Below are positions 34,539-43,995 of a stretch of 64,000 bases of DNA, one piece after another. The notes beneath the pieces were generated by a model, which saw only the letters and a program-made list of their open reading frames with translations, was not told the DNA's origin and did not search any database. The stretch's first letter is position 1. Every line of letters starts with the position of its first letter. This DNA comes from JAFAXD01 sp963816775. GTDB taxonomy: Bacteria; Pseudomonadota; Alphaproteobacteria; Rhizobiales; Xanthobacteraceae. Location of the stretch: the NCBI GenBank assembly GCA_963816775.1, contig CAWFLX010000059.1, positions 124,001 to 188,000 of the forward strand. Direction: 5' to 3'. Position numbers and translations under genes: made by a program.

Positions 34539-34996
34539 GCGAAGCTCGCCACCTTTGATTGGAACCCGCGCCGTTCCAGTGGTGCGACCCAAAACAGATG
34601 TTTCGCATCTGAATTGGAAGGTCGTCTCACCGGCTCAATAGTCTAGTGGGCTGACTGGTCCCTCCACTTGGACTGCCAAATATCGGGGTCAGGCCACCGG
34701 GGGATTGACGCCGCGTCGGAAGCGGCCCGGATCCCACGTCCATTTCGAACCCTGCGCCAAGCCCCCCGACGATCGCGCGGACGTCGCCGGCAAGACGTCG
34801 GGTAAATCGGCGCACGGCCCGTCGAAATTGACGCGCCAGCGCCGAATAGGCAAGGGCAGGGGCTTGCCTGCCTTGTGCTTTTCCAGAAGTTCGCGCCTCG
34901 CCGTGTGGCGGGGCGATCGGGCTCAGCTCCCGGGGGGTGGATGCGGGGATCTCCGGCTGCCCTGCGGGGCTCGTCTGGCTAGCGATTGCCGCGGCG
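34539..34996. other. Gene-free stretch between dnaA and dnaN
   Basis: About 460 bp upstream of dnaN. It must contain the dnaN promoter, but I cannot point to it. It contains the CAGATG/CATCTG hairpin at 34595-34611 and a lone AGAAGTTCGCG at 34885, possibly a worn piece of a type 1 palindrome. No credible reading frame is present. Confidence 0.5.
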
Positions 34997-35024
34997 TTTC
35001 ACGAAGTTCGGACGCGGGGCACTA
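34997..35024. repeat. Half copy of the type 1 palindrome abutting dnaA
   Basis: CACGAAGTTCGGACGCGGGGCACTA keeps one arm of the type 1 element. Its terminal CTA is, on the minus strand, the TAG stop codon of dnaA. The mirrored arm is missing. Confidence 0.6.
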
Positions 35025-36533
35025 ATCCTGATGCAGCTGCCGCTTAAGGGACTCGACTTCCTCGGCCAGCGTCTGGTCGCTGCCGACCAGGTGCTCGATC
35101 TTGCGGACGGCATGCAGCACGGTGGTATGGTCGCGGCCGCCAAAACGCCGCCCGATCTCGGGCAACGAACGAAGGGTCATGGTTTTGGCCAGATACATGG
35201 CGACCTGCCGTGGGCGGACTACGTTGGCGGTCCGCCGCGCCGACAGAAGGTCGCTGCGACTGACATTATAATGACGCGAGACGATGCGCTGGATGTCCTC
35301 GATCTTGACCCGCTTCTGATCACCCGGTCGGACCAGGTCGCGCATCTCGCGCTCGGCAAGCTCCATGGTGATCGGCTGACCGGTCAGCTTGCTGCACGCG
35401 AGTAGGCGGTTGAGCGCGCCCTCGAGATCGCGGCCATTATGGGTCGCCGACCGCGCGATGTAGGTGAGCACCGTGGGCGGCACGTCGAAATCAGGATGAT
35501 GATTGCGTGCGGCGCTGACCCGGGCGTTGAGGATCTCGAGCCGCAACTCCTCCCCAAGCGAGCCCATCTCAACCACCAGTCCGCCCGCCAAGCGCGAGCG
35601 TACCCGCTCGTCCAGGGTCTCGATCTCAGTCGGCGGATGGTCGGCGGCGATCACGACCTGACGGCCGGCGTCGATCAGCGAGTTGAGCGTGTGCGAGAAC
35701 TCGGCGTGGGTCTGCTTGCCTTGCAGGAACTGAAGGTCATCGATGACAAGGACATCAATGCCGCGCAGCGCGTCCTTGAGCGCGAGCGCGTTGTGGCTTC
35801 GCAGCGCGGACACGAAAATATAGATGAAGCGCTCGGCGGTCAGATAGAGCACCTTGCGGTCGCTCAAGGTATTGCCAGTCCAGGTGATCGCTTGCAGCAG
35901 GTGGGTCTTGCCGAGGCCGACGCCGGCGTGAATGTAGAGCGGATTGAACATGACCGGATCGCCCCGATGGCCGGTGGCGACCTGGCGAGCGGCCGCGTGC
36001 GCGAGCGTATTGGAGCGGCCGATGACGAAAGTATCGAAATTCAGGCGCGGGTCGAGCGGCGAGCCGCCCAACGCATCATGCGCTGCCAGTGCGGGCGCGG
36101 GGCTGCGCATTTCCGGCAGCTCGCTCGACGGGCGGTTCTGGCACATGGGTTCCGAAAGTCCGGACGGCGCAACCTGGCGGATGACCGCGGAACGCACGGA
36201 CAGATCGATCTTGCAGATGATCGTATCCTCGGCCTGCCAGCAGGCGAGCACGCGCTCGGCGTAATGGGATTGAATCCAGCTCTTGAGGAATTTCGTCGGC
36301 ACCGAGAAGCGCACCGTGTCACCGGAAGCGCCCTCAAGCTCCATGCGTGCAAACCAGCTCGAGAAAATGTCTTCGCCGACCTCGGCACGTAGCCGCTCCT
36401 TGACGCGCTGCCAGCGCTCCTGGTCCTGGCTCGATATCGGGGAGTTCATCACCTGGCGCGCCCGCGCTTGCATCGGAACGGATACCGACGAGGCGGCGGC
36501 GTCGCGGTGATAGGCGAGGGAGGGATCGATCAC
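35022..36533 (-). CDS. dnaA: Chromosomal replication initiator DnaA
   Basis: AAA+ initiator that binds DnaA boxes and melts the origin. Domain I near QERWQRVKERLRAEVGEDIF; Walker A GVGLGKTHLLQAI near residue 205; Walker B VLVIDDLQFLQGK; and domain IV with the DNA-binding signature EIGRRFGGRDHTTVLHAVRK. The open frame gives 503 residues; the ATG at 36449 (MNSPISSQDQERW) is a more family-like start and gives 475. The stop codon coincides with the end of a half palindrome. Confidence 0.96.
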   Translation of the reverse strand: MIDPSLAYHRDAAASSVSVPMQARARQVMNSPISSQDQERWQRVKERLRAEVGEDIFSSWFARMELEGASGDTVRFSVPTKFLKSWIQSHYAERVLACWQAEDTIICKIDLSVRSAVIRQVAPSGLSEPMCQNRPSSELPEMRSPAPALAAHDALGGSPLDPRLNFDTFVIGRSNTLAHAAARQVATGHRGDPVMFNPLYIHAGVGLGKTHLLQAITWTGNTLSDRKVLYLTAERFIYIFVSALRSHNALALKDALRGIDVLVIDDLQFLQGKQTHAEFSHTLNSLIDAGRQVVIAADHPPTEIETLDERVRSRLAGGLVVEMGSLGEELRLEILNARVSAARNHHPDFDVPPTVLTYIARSATHNGRDLEGALNRLLACSKLTGQPITMELAEREMRDLVRPGDQKRVKIEDIQRIVSRHYNVSRSDLLSARRTANVVRPRQVAMYLAKTMTLRSLPEIGRRFGGRDHTTVLHAVRKIEHLVGSDQTLAEEVESLKRQLHQD

Positions 36534-37605
36534 GGCAATTCCAATCGAAATTGAGGTAGCGCCTCGGACGGAAGATCCTGCGGCACGGATTCGCGCCGCG
36601 GGTTGGGATCAGAGGCGCGGAGATCGCGCCGGAGGTGGGAAAGAAAAGGAAGACGTGCTTTACGCTGGTGTCATCCCGGTGGAGCAGGCTCCATCAGCTT
36701 GACCGTGCTGCTGTGGATTGAGCCGTCCACGCGCTCCGAGATGTTGCGTTCTTTTGAGAAACCGCATTCGAGCTTCGATCCTGGCCACACCAGCAACGTC
36801 ATGTCGCCCTCCGCTTGAGGTACCCTGTTCTTGTTCCGGCTAGCAAAATCAGCAAGACCCCACACCCTCGGCTTCGTCCGGCGTATCCTCCGATGTCGCT
36901 CCGACGGCAGCCTTGGGTCGTCTCGAACCGAGCTCCTTGCTTTGGATGGACCAACGGGGCTGTCGCGAGACAAAACCACTCCGCCGCCATCCGCAGATGA
37001 ACGTAAAGTTTCTTCCAGCGTTGACTGAGGCGCCGCCGGTGGCCCGACGACGGAGGGCGATGATACATAACGGATCGACGGCTTCAACGAATTTCATGAA
37101 CCGCATGTCACAAACCGCGACGCCATGCGTTAGCTTGCGCGCGTGCGCAGTTAACGCGCCGCGTATCAACTTAATGAATTCGCGATAAAATTCGGCAAAG
37201 CTGATCGTGTTATAAAATTGTCGCGCGCGGAATCGAGAAAAACTTGAAAAGCGTCGGCCAGAACACGTGCGTGACAGTTTTTTAAAGTCCACTTGTGCAC
37301 GTTAAGTCTAAGTTTTTCTTCTTTCGAAATTTTCTCTGCGCAAATTTCCAAGGTAACCCGCGCGACCAACTTGAACGATCACGCTCTGTAAGAAACTGAA
37401 ACGCCGCAGCTCGCCACGTGAGCGCACGACGCTACGAGCTCGGCACCTGCCAATCAACGATTGTCAAAAATCGAAATCGTCACCCGCTAGCATCGCCGAC
37501 GGCGCGCTGCGGCGCAGCAAAGAAATCGAATGCTAATGACGGTGGTGCGCACGCGCCGTCGCTTTGAAGTGTGAAATCCGTACGTTAGATCAAATCGCCG
37601 GGCAA
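36534..37605. other. 1.07-kb gene-free region between dnaA and rpsT
   Basis: The dnaA promoter must lie here on the minus strand. The part at about 37150-37350 is clearly richer in A and T than its surroundings (GATAAAATTCGG, TTATAAAATTG, AGTTTTTTAAAG, AAGTTTTTCTTCTTTCG). The only DnaA-box-like 9-mer I found is TGTGGATTG at 36712-36720 (7 of 9). Open frames of up to 138 codons in 36671-37087 show no protein character. It may be part of an origin or only a long regulatory region; in many alphaproteobacteria the origin lies elsewhere, near hemE. Confidence 0.5.
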
Positions 37606-37869
37606 CTACGGAAGTTTTGCGAGCTGTCGGGTCAGGCGCGAGATCTTTCGGCTCGCTGTCTTCTTGTGAACGACGCCTTTGCGCGCTGCACGTACGAGCT
37701 GCGGTTCGGCTGCCTTGAGCGCGGCGAGCGCGCTTTTCTTGTCGCCGGACGCAATGGCCGCCTCGACGTCACGCACCGCGGTTCGCATTTGTGACCGGCG
37801 CGATTTATTGACAGCGGTGCGGCGAGCGATCTTGCGCGTGGCTTTGCGTGCCGATTTGGTGTTGGCCAT
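37606..37869 (-). CDS. rpsT: 30S ribosomal protein S20
   Basis: An 87-residue basic protein that binds 16S rRNA early in assembly. It begins MANTKSARKATRKIARRTAV and has the usual helical, Lys/Arg/Ala-rich composition, with VHKKTASRKISRLTRQL at the end. Its position just upstream of dnaA is typical for Rhizobiales. Confidence 0.96.
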   Translation of the reverse strand: MANTKSARKATRKIARRTAVNKSRRSQMRTAVRDVEAAIASGDKKSALAALKAAEPQLVRAARKGVVHKKTASRKISRLTRQLAKLP

Positions 37870-37984
37870 CGGGTCATCCTGTGCTCGGGATCGCGATTGC
37901 GGCCGTCCCGACGATAAAAACGCATACGGCGGAGATCAGCCCCCGCCACTGTGGCCCGGGTCTTATCGGCCGGCGGCGGCGGCG

Positions 37985-40264
37985 TCAACCGCTGACGTTG
38001 TAGCCGGCGAGTGCCGCCATGTTGACGAGATCAGTGTCCTTGGCGGACAGGCTGACGATCTGTACCGACCGGTCAAGGCCGACCAGCAGCGGCCCGATCA
38101 CGTGGGCACCGCCGAGTTCTTGCAGCATTTTGGTTGAGATCGCAGCGGAGTGGAATGCCGGCATGATCAGGACGTTGGCCGGCCCCGACAGACGGCAAAA
38201 CGGGTACGCGGCCATCAGGTCCGGGTTGAGCGCCACATCGGCTGCCATTTCGCCGTCGTATTCAAAGTCGACGCGGGTACGGTCCAGAATCTGAACCGCC
38301 TCCTGCACTCGCGCGGAGCGTTCTCCCGCCGGGTGGCCGAACGTTGAGAACGCCAGCAGAGCAAGCCGCGGTTCATAACCGAGCTTGCGCGCGACGCCGG
38401 CGGCCTCGGTCGCGATCTCGGCGATATCAATGGCCTCTGGCATCTCGGTCACCGCGGTGTCGGCCACCAGCACCGTGCGGCCGCGCGCCAGCACCAGCGA
38501 GACTCCCATCACCCGGTGCCCGGGCTTGGGATCGATGCAGCGCCGGACGTCTTCGAGCGCGACCGAGAAGTTGCGCGTTACACCTGTCACCATGGCGTCC
38601 GCATCGCCGAGCGCGACCATGCAGGCGGCGAAATGATTGCGGTCCTGGTTGACCAGTCGCTGACAGTCGCGTTGCAAAAACCCACGACGTTGCAAGCGCT
38701 CGTAGAGATACGCCGCATACGAGGCGTTGCGCCGTGACAGGCGGGCGTTGACGATCTGGATCCCCTCGGCGATTTCGAACCCCGCCTCCTTGGCGGTCTG
38801 TTGCACCCGTTCTTCGCGGCCGACCAGTAGTGCGGTGCCGAGTCCTTGCTGAACAAAGCTCGAGGCCGCGCGGATGACCTGTTCCTCTTCGCCCTCGGCA
38901 AACACGACGCGCTTGGGCTGGCGGCGCAGACGCTCGAATATGCGCGCGAGCACGCCGGCAATCGGATCGCGGCGCGAGCGCAGCTGATGCCGATACTCGC
39001 CCATGTCGACAATCGGTTTGCGGGCAACGCCGGTGTCCATCGCCGCCTTTGCGACCGCCGGCGGCACCGATGAAATCAGTCGTGGATCGAACGGGACCGG
39101 AATGATGTAGTCCGGACCGAACTTAGGTCGCGCCCCGTAGGCCGCGGCGACTTCGTCGGGCACATCCTCGCGGGCAAGGTCGGCGAGCGCGCGCGCGGCG
39201 GCGATCTTCATCTCCATGTTGATGGTGGTCGCCCGCACGTCGAGCGCGCCGCGAAAAATATAGGGGAAGCCAAGCACATTATTGATCTGGTTCGGGTAAT
39301 CCGAGCGGCCGGTCGCCATGATGGCGTCCTCGCGCACGGCCGCGACCTCTTCGACGGTGATTTCGGGATCGGGATTGGCCATCGCGAAGATGATCGGCTT
39401 TGCCGCCATGGATTTCACCATGTCCTGCGTCACCGCTCCCTTGACCGACAGGCCGAAAAACACGTCGGCGTCGACCAGCGCGTCCGCGAGCGAGCGCGCC
39501 TTGGTCTTAATCGCAAAGCCTGACTTCCACTGGTTCATGCCTTCGGTGCGGCCCTCGTAGATCACGCCCTTGGTGTCGCACAGCATCAGGTTTTCCGGCC
39601 GAAACCCTATGGCGCGCAGGAGCTCCAGACACGCGATCCCGGCGGCACCGGCGCCATTGCACACCAGCTTGGTGGTCGCCACCGCGCGTCCGGTGAGATC
39701 GAGCGCGTTGAGAAGGCCGGCCGCTGCGATGATCGCGGTGCCATGCTGATCGTCGTGGAACACCGGGATGTCGAGGAGCTCGCGCAGCTTCTGCTCGATG
39801 ATGAAGCACTCGGGCGCCTTGATGTCCTCGAGGTTGATGCCGCCCCAGCTCTTGCCGAGAAACCGCACGCAGTTGATGAACTCGTCCGGGTCCTCGGTCG
39901 ATACTTCGAGGTCGATCGAGTCAACGTCGGCAAAGCGCTTGAAGAGAACTGATTTGCCCTCCATCACCGGTTTCGCCGCCAGCGCGCCGCGATTGCCGAG
40001 CCCTAGAATGGCGGTGCCGTTGGTGATGACCGCGACGAAGTTGCCCTTGGTCGTATAGTCGTAGGCACGGCTTTCATCCTCGGCGATGGCAAGCACCGGA
40101 ACGGCGACCCCCGGCGAATATGCGAGCGAGAGGTCGCGCTGGGTCGCCATCGGTTTGGTCGCGACGACCTCCAGCTTGCCTGGACGGCCTTGGCTGTGAA
40201 ACTGCAGCGCTTCCAGGTCGGTGAAGGTCGGGCGCTTGTTGCGGCCCCCGGATTTGACGGACAT
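37985..40264 (-). CDS. maeB: NADP-dependent malic enzyme with phosphotransacetylase domain
   Basis: Oxidative decarboxylation of malate to pyruvate, giving NADPH. The N-terminal malic domain (YSPGVAVPVLAIA, VFHDDQHGTAII, then the NAD(P)-fold CNGAGAAGIACLELL) covers about residues 1-430. The rest (430-759) is a phosphotransacetylase-like domain that in characterised relatives is regulatory and not catalytic. The length of 759 fits this two-domain class. It lies upstream of rpsT on the same strand with a 115-bp gap. Confidence 0.95.
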   Translation of the reverse strand: MSVKSGGRNKRPTFTDLEALQFHSQGRPGKLEVVATKPMATQRDLSLAYSPGVAVPVLAIAEDESRAYDYTTKGNFVAVITNGTAILGLGNRGALAAKPVMEGKSVLFKRFADVDSIDLEVSTEDPDEFINCVRFLGKSWGGINLEDIKAPECFIIEQKLRELLDIPVFHDDQHGTAIIAAAGLLNALDLTGRAVATTKLVCNGAGAAGIACLELLRAIGFRPENLMLCDTKGVIYEGRTEGMNQWKSGFAIKTKARSLADALVDADVFFGLSVKGAVTQDMVKSMAAKPIIFAMANPDPEITVEEVAAVREDAIMATGRSDYPNQINNVLGFPYIFRGALDVRATTINMEMKIAAARALADLAREDVPDEVAAAYGARPKFGPDYIIPVPFDPRLISSVPPAVAKAAMDTGVARKPIVDMGEYRHQLRSRRDPIAGVLARIFERLRRQPKRVVFAEGEEEQVIRAASSFVQQGLGTALLVGREERVQQTAKEAGFEIAEGIQIVNARLSRRNASYAAYLYERLQRRGFLQRDCQRLVNQDRNHFAACMVALGDADAMVTGVTRNFSVALEDVRRCIDPKPGHRVMGVSLVLARGRTVLVADTAVTEMPEAIDIAEIATEAAGVARKLGYEPRLALLAFSTFGHPAGERSARVQEAVQILDRTRVDFEYDGEMAADVALNPDLMAAYPFCRLSGPANVLIMPAFHSAAISTKMLQELGGAHVIGPLLVGLDRSVQIVSLSAKDTDLVNMAALAGYNVSG

Positions 40265-40341
40265 TTCAACTCCCTATCCCGCCAACACGGCGAAACGCGA
40301 GGTTAGAGCATTTTTCCTGAACGGCGGACACGGGTTTTCTC

Positions 40342-40355
40342 CCGGCAGCTGCCGG
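40342..40355. repeat. Perfect 14-bp palindrome upstream of maeB
   Basis: CCGGCAGCTGCCGG, located next to a worn RPE-like end (GAGGTTAGAGCATTTTTCC at 40300-40318) in the 185-bp gap between maeB and the divergent membrane protein gene. It could be an operator or a decayed repeat. Confidence 0.4.
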
Positions 40356-40449
40356 TTGGGCCAACGGCCGTCGAGCGGGCGCTTTACCCCGGTTGCGTGA
40401 CTGCGCGGCGGGTATTAAGTCGAATGCTCACACCGAAGTGACGACACCC

Positions 40450-40770
40450 ATGATCCGCTTCTTGCTCCGCTTTCTTGGCCTCTGGATCCTCGCCGCGGCC
40501 TTTATCTTCCTCGTCTACGACGGCGCTGGCTGGGTCGCGAACGGCGCGCTCAATAGCGTGGAAGTCGGTCAGCTCTGGTCGAACATTCACCAGAACAGCC
40601 TGCTGCTGCTGCAGCCGGCGGTGGAACGCTATGTCTCACCGTGGTTGTGGAATCCGGTCATCATGACGGTGCTCGAACAGCCGGTTTGGCTGGTGTTCGG
40701 CATCATTGGGGCGGCCTTGATCCTGCTCGGCCGCAAGAAGAAACCGCTCATCGGATACGTCCGCGATTAG
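40450..40770 (+). CDS. Small membrane protein of unknown function
   Basis: A 106-residue protein with an N-terminal hydrophobic helix (residues 2-22, FLLRFLGLWILAAAFIFLVY) and a C-terminal one (about 78-95, VWLVFGIIGAALILLG) ending in a basic tail. A conserved hypothetical type of Bradyrhizobium-like genomes; I know no function. The start at 40450 is chosen since the hydrophobic helix follows directly. msrA follows on the same strand after 107 bp. Confidence 0.75.
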   Translation: MIRFLLRFLGLWILAAAFIFLVYDGAGWVANGALNSVEVGQLWSNIHQNSLLLLQPAVERYVSPWLWNPVIMTVLEQPVWLVFGIIGAALILLGRKKKPLIGYVRD

Positions 40771-40877
40771 ACGGGGGGCCGAACTCCGAGCGAACTTGGC
40801 TGAGGCGCTCGCCAAGTGAGCCGTGCGAACGTTCAAGTTCGTGGTTATATATGCGACGGCCCTAAGGGAGATCGACG

Positions 40878-41537
40878 ATGTTCTTGTTCAAGAAATCGCT
40901 GGAAATGCCTGCGCCGGGGAAAGCACTGCCAGGCCGGCCACGCGCGCTGCCGACCGCTTCCCATCATTTCGTCAACGGCCATCCGCTCAAACGGCCCTAC
41001 CCGAGCGGCCTTGCAACCGCCCTGTTCGGCATGGGCTGCTTCTGGGGGGCCGAGCGCAAGTTCTGGGAGCTTGGCGACGGCGTCTACGCAACGGCCGTTG
41101 GTTATGCAGCCGGACAGACCCCTAATCCGACCTACGAGGAAGTATGCACCGGCAGGACTGGGCATAACGAAGTCGTGCTCGTCGTCTACGATCCCGCAAA
41201 AATTTCCTATGAGCAGTTGCTGAAGACGTTCTGGGAAAATCACGACCCGACGCAGGGCATGCGCCAGGGCAACGACGTCGGCACACAGTATCGATCCGGC
41301 ATCTATGTCTACACGCCGGAACAACGCAAAGCGGCCGAAGCGTCAAAAGCCGCCTTCGAGAAGGCGCTCAAGGCCAAGGGCTACGGCGCGATTACGACCG
41401 AGATTCTCGACGCCCCGGAATTTTATTTCGCCGAGGATTATCACCAGCAGTACCTCGCCAAGAACCCGATGGGCTATTGCGGCCTCGGCGGTGTCGGTGT
41501 CGCTTGCCCGATCGGAACGGGAGTCGCGGCGCACTGA
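40878..41537 (+). CDS. msrA: Peptide methionine sulfoxide reductase MsrA
   Basis: Repairs the S-form of methionine sulfoxide. The catalytic motif GCFWG is at residues 53-57, followed by the family blocks VGYAAGQTPNPTYEEVCTGRTGHNE (partly quoted by key words), NHDPTQGMRQGNDVGTQYRS and the C-terminal AEDYHQQYLAKNP with a resolving Cys in YCGLGG. The protein of 219 residues has a 45-residue N-terminal extension without a signal peptide. GGGAG 8 bases before the ATG; TATATA lies about 20 bases further up. Confidence 0.95.
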   Translation: MFLFKKSLEMPAPGKALPGRPRALPTASHHFVNGHPLKRPYPSGLATALFGMGCFWGAERKFWELGDGVYATAVGYAAGQTPNPTYEEVCTGRTGHNEVVLVVYDPAKISYEQLLKTFWENHDPTQGMRQGNDVGTQYRSGIYVYTPEQRKAAEASKAAFEKALKAKGYGAITTEILDAPEFYFAEDYHQQYLAKNPMGYCGLGGVGVACPIGTGVAAH

Positions 41538-41562
41538 TCCTTAGTCCTTGCCGGTGGCAGTG

Positions 41563-42075
41563 ATGACGTCGATCCAGCGGGTGATCGAAAGCGTGATTTC
41601 GTTCAGCCGCTGGCTGGTCGTGCCGATTTTGCTCGGGCTGGTCGTCGGCCTCGGCGTCCTGGTCGTTAAGTTTGCAGTGCATTTGTGGGAGGTGATCGAA
41701 GCGCTGCCGTCGGCGCGCGGTTCCGACGTGATCGTGGGAGTGCTGACGCTCGCCGACTTCGCGCTGACCGCGAATCTCCTCCTCATCATCATCTTTTCCA
41801 GCTACTCGAACTTCGTACGTAAGCTCGATCGCGCCCAGCACCCGGAATGGCCGGTCTGGATGACGGAGGTGGATTTCTCGGCGACCAAGCAGAAACTGCT
41901 CGGCACCGTGGTCGTCATCGGCGTGCTCGCCGCGACCGAAGTCTATCTCGATATCGAAAGCTACAAGGATACGTCGCGGCTGGCGTGGCTGATTGGTCTG
42001 CTCCTGACGATCGTGGTGGCGACACTAGGCCTTGCGCTGGCCGATCGGCTCGGACCCTCCCGAGATAAGGAATGA
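41563..42075 (+). CDS. UPF0114 (YqhA) family membrane protein
   Basis: A 170-residue inner-membrane protein with four hydrophobic segments, the family motif block near LADFALTANLLLIIIFSSYSN and the following FVRKLD. Function is unknown for the family. I start at the ATG 41563; TTG at 41548 and GTGs between are also in frame. It lies 25 bp after msrA and may be cotranscribed. Confidence 0.85.
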   Translation: MTSIQRVIESVISFSRWLVVPILLGLVVGLGVLVVKFAVHLWEVIEALPSARGSDVIVGVLTLADFALTANLLLIIIFSSYSNFVRKLDRAQHPEWPVWMTEVDFSATKQKLLGTVVVIGVLAATEVYLDIESYKDTSRLAWLIGLLLTIVVATLGLALADRLGPSRDKE

Positions 42076-42112
42076 TTGGGCCACGCGCAGTCCACGGATC
42101 ACCCGACCGGTC

Positions 42113-42781
42113 TCAGCCCACGTATTTCTTCAGCCATGCCAGCGTGCGATCGAGCGCCTGCTTGTGGCTCGGTTCGTGGAAACTCGGCCGCTCGTCGCAA
42201 CTAAAGCCGTGGCCCGCCGGGTAGACGTAGGTTTCCACGTCCGGACGCTTTTGCTTGACGATTTCGACGTCCGACATCGGGATCGAATGATCGGTCTCGC
42301 CGAAATGCAGCATCGTCGGCACCTTGGGCTTTTCGTCGGCATTCTTCGCGATCATGCCGCCGTAGTATCCGATCGCGCAGGACAGTCCGCTCAGCTTGCA
42401 GGCTGCCATGAACGCGACCGAACCTCCAAGGCAGTAGCCGACGATGCCGACCTTGCCGGCTGATTGCACGCTGTCGATCGCCGCCTGCGTGTCGGCCAAC
42501 ACTTTGGCGAAGTCGAGTTTGCCGATGTACTGACGGGCGTGCTCGATCTCGGCCGGTGAATACCCGGTCTCGAAATTAGGCGTGTAGCGGTCGAACAGCG
42601 CGGGCGCGACCGCGAGGTAGCCTTGCGCCGCGAACCGGTCGCACACCGCCTTGATGTGGTGGTTGACCCCGAAGATCTCCTGGATAACGACAAGACCACC
42701 CTTCGGCTTGCCTTGCGGTTCGGCTCGATAGGCGCCGAGCTTGAAACCATCCGACGCGGTCAACGTAACATTCGATCCCAC
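42113..42781 (-). CDS. Dienelactone hydrolase family protein
   Basis: A 222-residue alpha/beta hydrolase of the carboxymethylenebutenolidase type, an enzyme class acting in chlorocatechol and related pathways. The nucleophile is the cysteine in VGYCLGGSVAF (Cys in place of Ser, as in this family); Asp lies in FGETDHSIP and His in YPAGHGFSCD. The start is GTG at 42781, favoured by the strong ribosome binding site GGGAGG 6 bases upstream; the 27 codons before it are unrelated. Confidence 0.9.
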   Translation of the reverse strand: MGSNVTLTASDGFKLGAYRAEPQGKPKGGLVVIQEIFGVNHHIKAVCDRFAAQGYLAVAPALFDRYTPNFETGYSPAEIEHARQYIGKLDFAKVLADTQAAIDSVQSAGKVGIVGYCLGGSVAFMAACKLSGLSCAIGYYGGMIAKNADEKPKVPTMLHFGETDHSIPMSDVEIVKQKRPDVETYVYPAGHGFSCDERPSFHEPSHKQALDRTLAWLKKYVG

Positions 42782-42928
42782 GCAAACCTCCCTGATGAAC
42801 CCGGCCAAGCGGCCGCTACGCATTTTGCGGCGTGATCTATGAAGGCTCGCCTGGTCGAGCACAAGCGGCCGTGGAGGCGGGATGGGGGTGCAAAAAAATC
42901 GCGCGCAGCGAACGGACGGGGAACAGCG

Positions 42929-43939
42929 TCAGGGTGGCTGCAATCCGTATAGTTGGGCCATCAGCTCATAGGAGCGCCGGCGCGCGCCGTGATCATAGAC
43001 CATGGTGGTCACCATCAGTTCGTCGGCTCGCGTTGCCGCGATCAGCGGCTCGAGACGCGCGCGCACCGTTGCGGGCGCGCCGACGAACAGGCGTTCGCGA
43101 TTGTGCCGAATGCGATCGCGGTCGATCGGGGTCAAGGAATAGGCGGAAGCTTCCTCGGGACTGGCCAACGGAAGATATTCGCCTTTGGAGCGGCGCACGA
43201 AGTTGAGATCGACGGTCGAGGCGAGGCGTTCAGCCTCGGCGTCGGTCTCAGCGCATACGACCGCGACCGCCAGGATCGCGTGCGGGACCTTGAGCGCGGC
43301 CGATGGCTTGAACCGGTTGCGATAATCAATCATCGCAGCAACCGCATCGTGGCTCGCGAAGTGATGCGCGAACGAAAAGCCGGCTCCGATCGCGGCCGCC
43401 AGCTGCGCGCTGTAGCCGCTCGAGCCGAGCAGAAAGATCGGCGGTAGCGGTACGTCCGCCGGCATGGCGCGGATTTGCCGAAACGGATGACCCTCCGGAA
43501 ACGAGCCTTGCTCGAACAGCAACAATTCCTGGAAGCGCTCCAGAAAATCATCGTCGTCGCGAATATCCTGCCGACGCCGCAACGCGATCGACGTAATCTG
43601 ATCCGTTCCGGGCGCGCGTCCGATGCCAAGATCGATGCGGCCCGGAAATAACGCTTCCAGAGTTTTGAAACGCTCGGCCACCATGAGCGGCGCGTGGTTC
43701 GGCAGCATCACGCCTCCGGCGCCGACGCGAATGTTCGCTGTCACGGCGGCGATCTGGCCGATCATGATCTCGGGCGCGGAACTCGCGATCGACGGCAGAT
43801 TGTGATGCTCGGCAACCCAATAGCGCAGGTAGCCGAGCGCGTCGGCGAGGCGCGCGAGGTCAAGTGTGTTTTTCAGCGACGTCGGGCCGGAACCGCCGGT
43901 GGTGACGGGCGAAAGGTCGAGGACTGAAAGGGGCGGCAT
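42929..43939 (-). CDS. LLM-class flavin-dependent oxidoreductase (YhbW-like)
   Basis: A 336-residue TIM-barrel protein of the bacterial luciferase-like family. N-terminal LSVLDLSPVTTGGSG, then YWVAEHHNLPSIASSAPEI, GGVMLPNHAPLMVAERFKTL and IDLGIGRAPGTD are typical of the single-component group related to E. coli YhbW. A flavin-dependent oxidation is likely; the substrate is unknown. It lies 147 bp upstream of the dienelactone hydrolase on the same strand. Confidence 0.9.
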   Translation of the reverse strand: MPPLSVLDLSPVTTGGSGPTSLKNTLDLARLADALGYLRYWVAEHHNLPSIASSAPEIMIGQIAAVTANIRVGAGGVMLPNHAPLMVAERFKTLEALFPGRIDLGIGRAPGTDQITSIALRRRQDIRDDDDFLERFQELLLFEQGSFPEGHPFRQIRAMPADVPLPPIFLLGSSGYSAQLAAAIGAGFSFAHHFASHDAVAAMIDYRNRFKPSAALKVPHAILAVAVVCAETDAEAERLASTVDLNFVRRSKGEYLPLASPEEASAYSLTPIDRDRIRHNRERLFVGAPATVRARLEPLIAATRADELMVTTMVYDHGARRRSYELMAQLYGLQPP

Positions 43940-43995
43940 GCGGGCCTTTTGGTTCCGCAGGCATGTAGGAGAGGATTTGTTATCGGCAACCGGGC

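Noticed and set aside
36671..37087. 138-codon minus-strand open frame in the dnaA-rpsT gap
   Set aside because: Mixed composition without hydrophobic core or motif, several overlapping frames of equal length, and no ribosome binding site.
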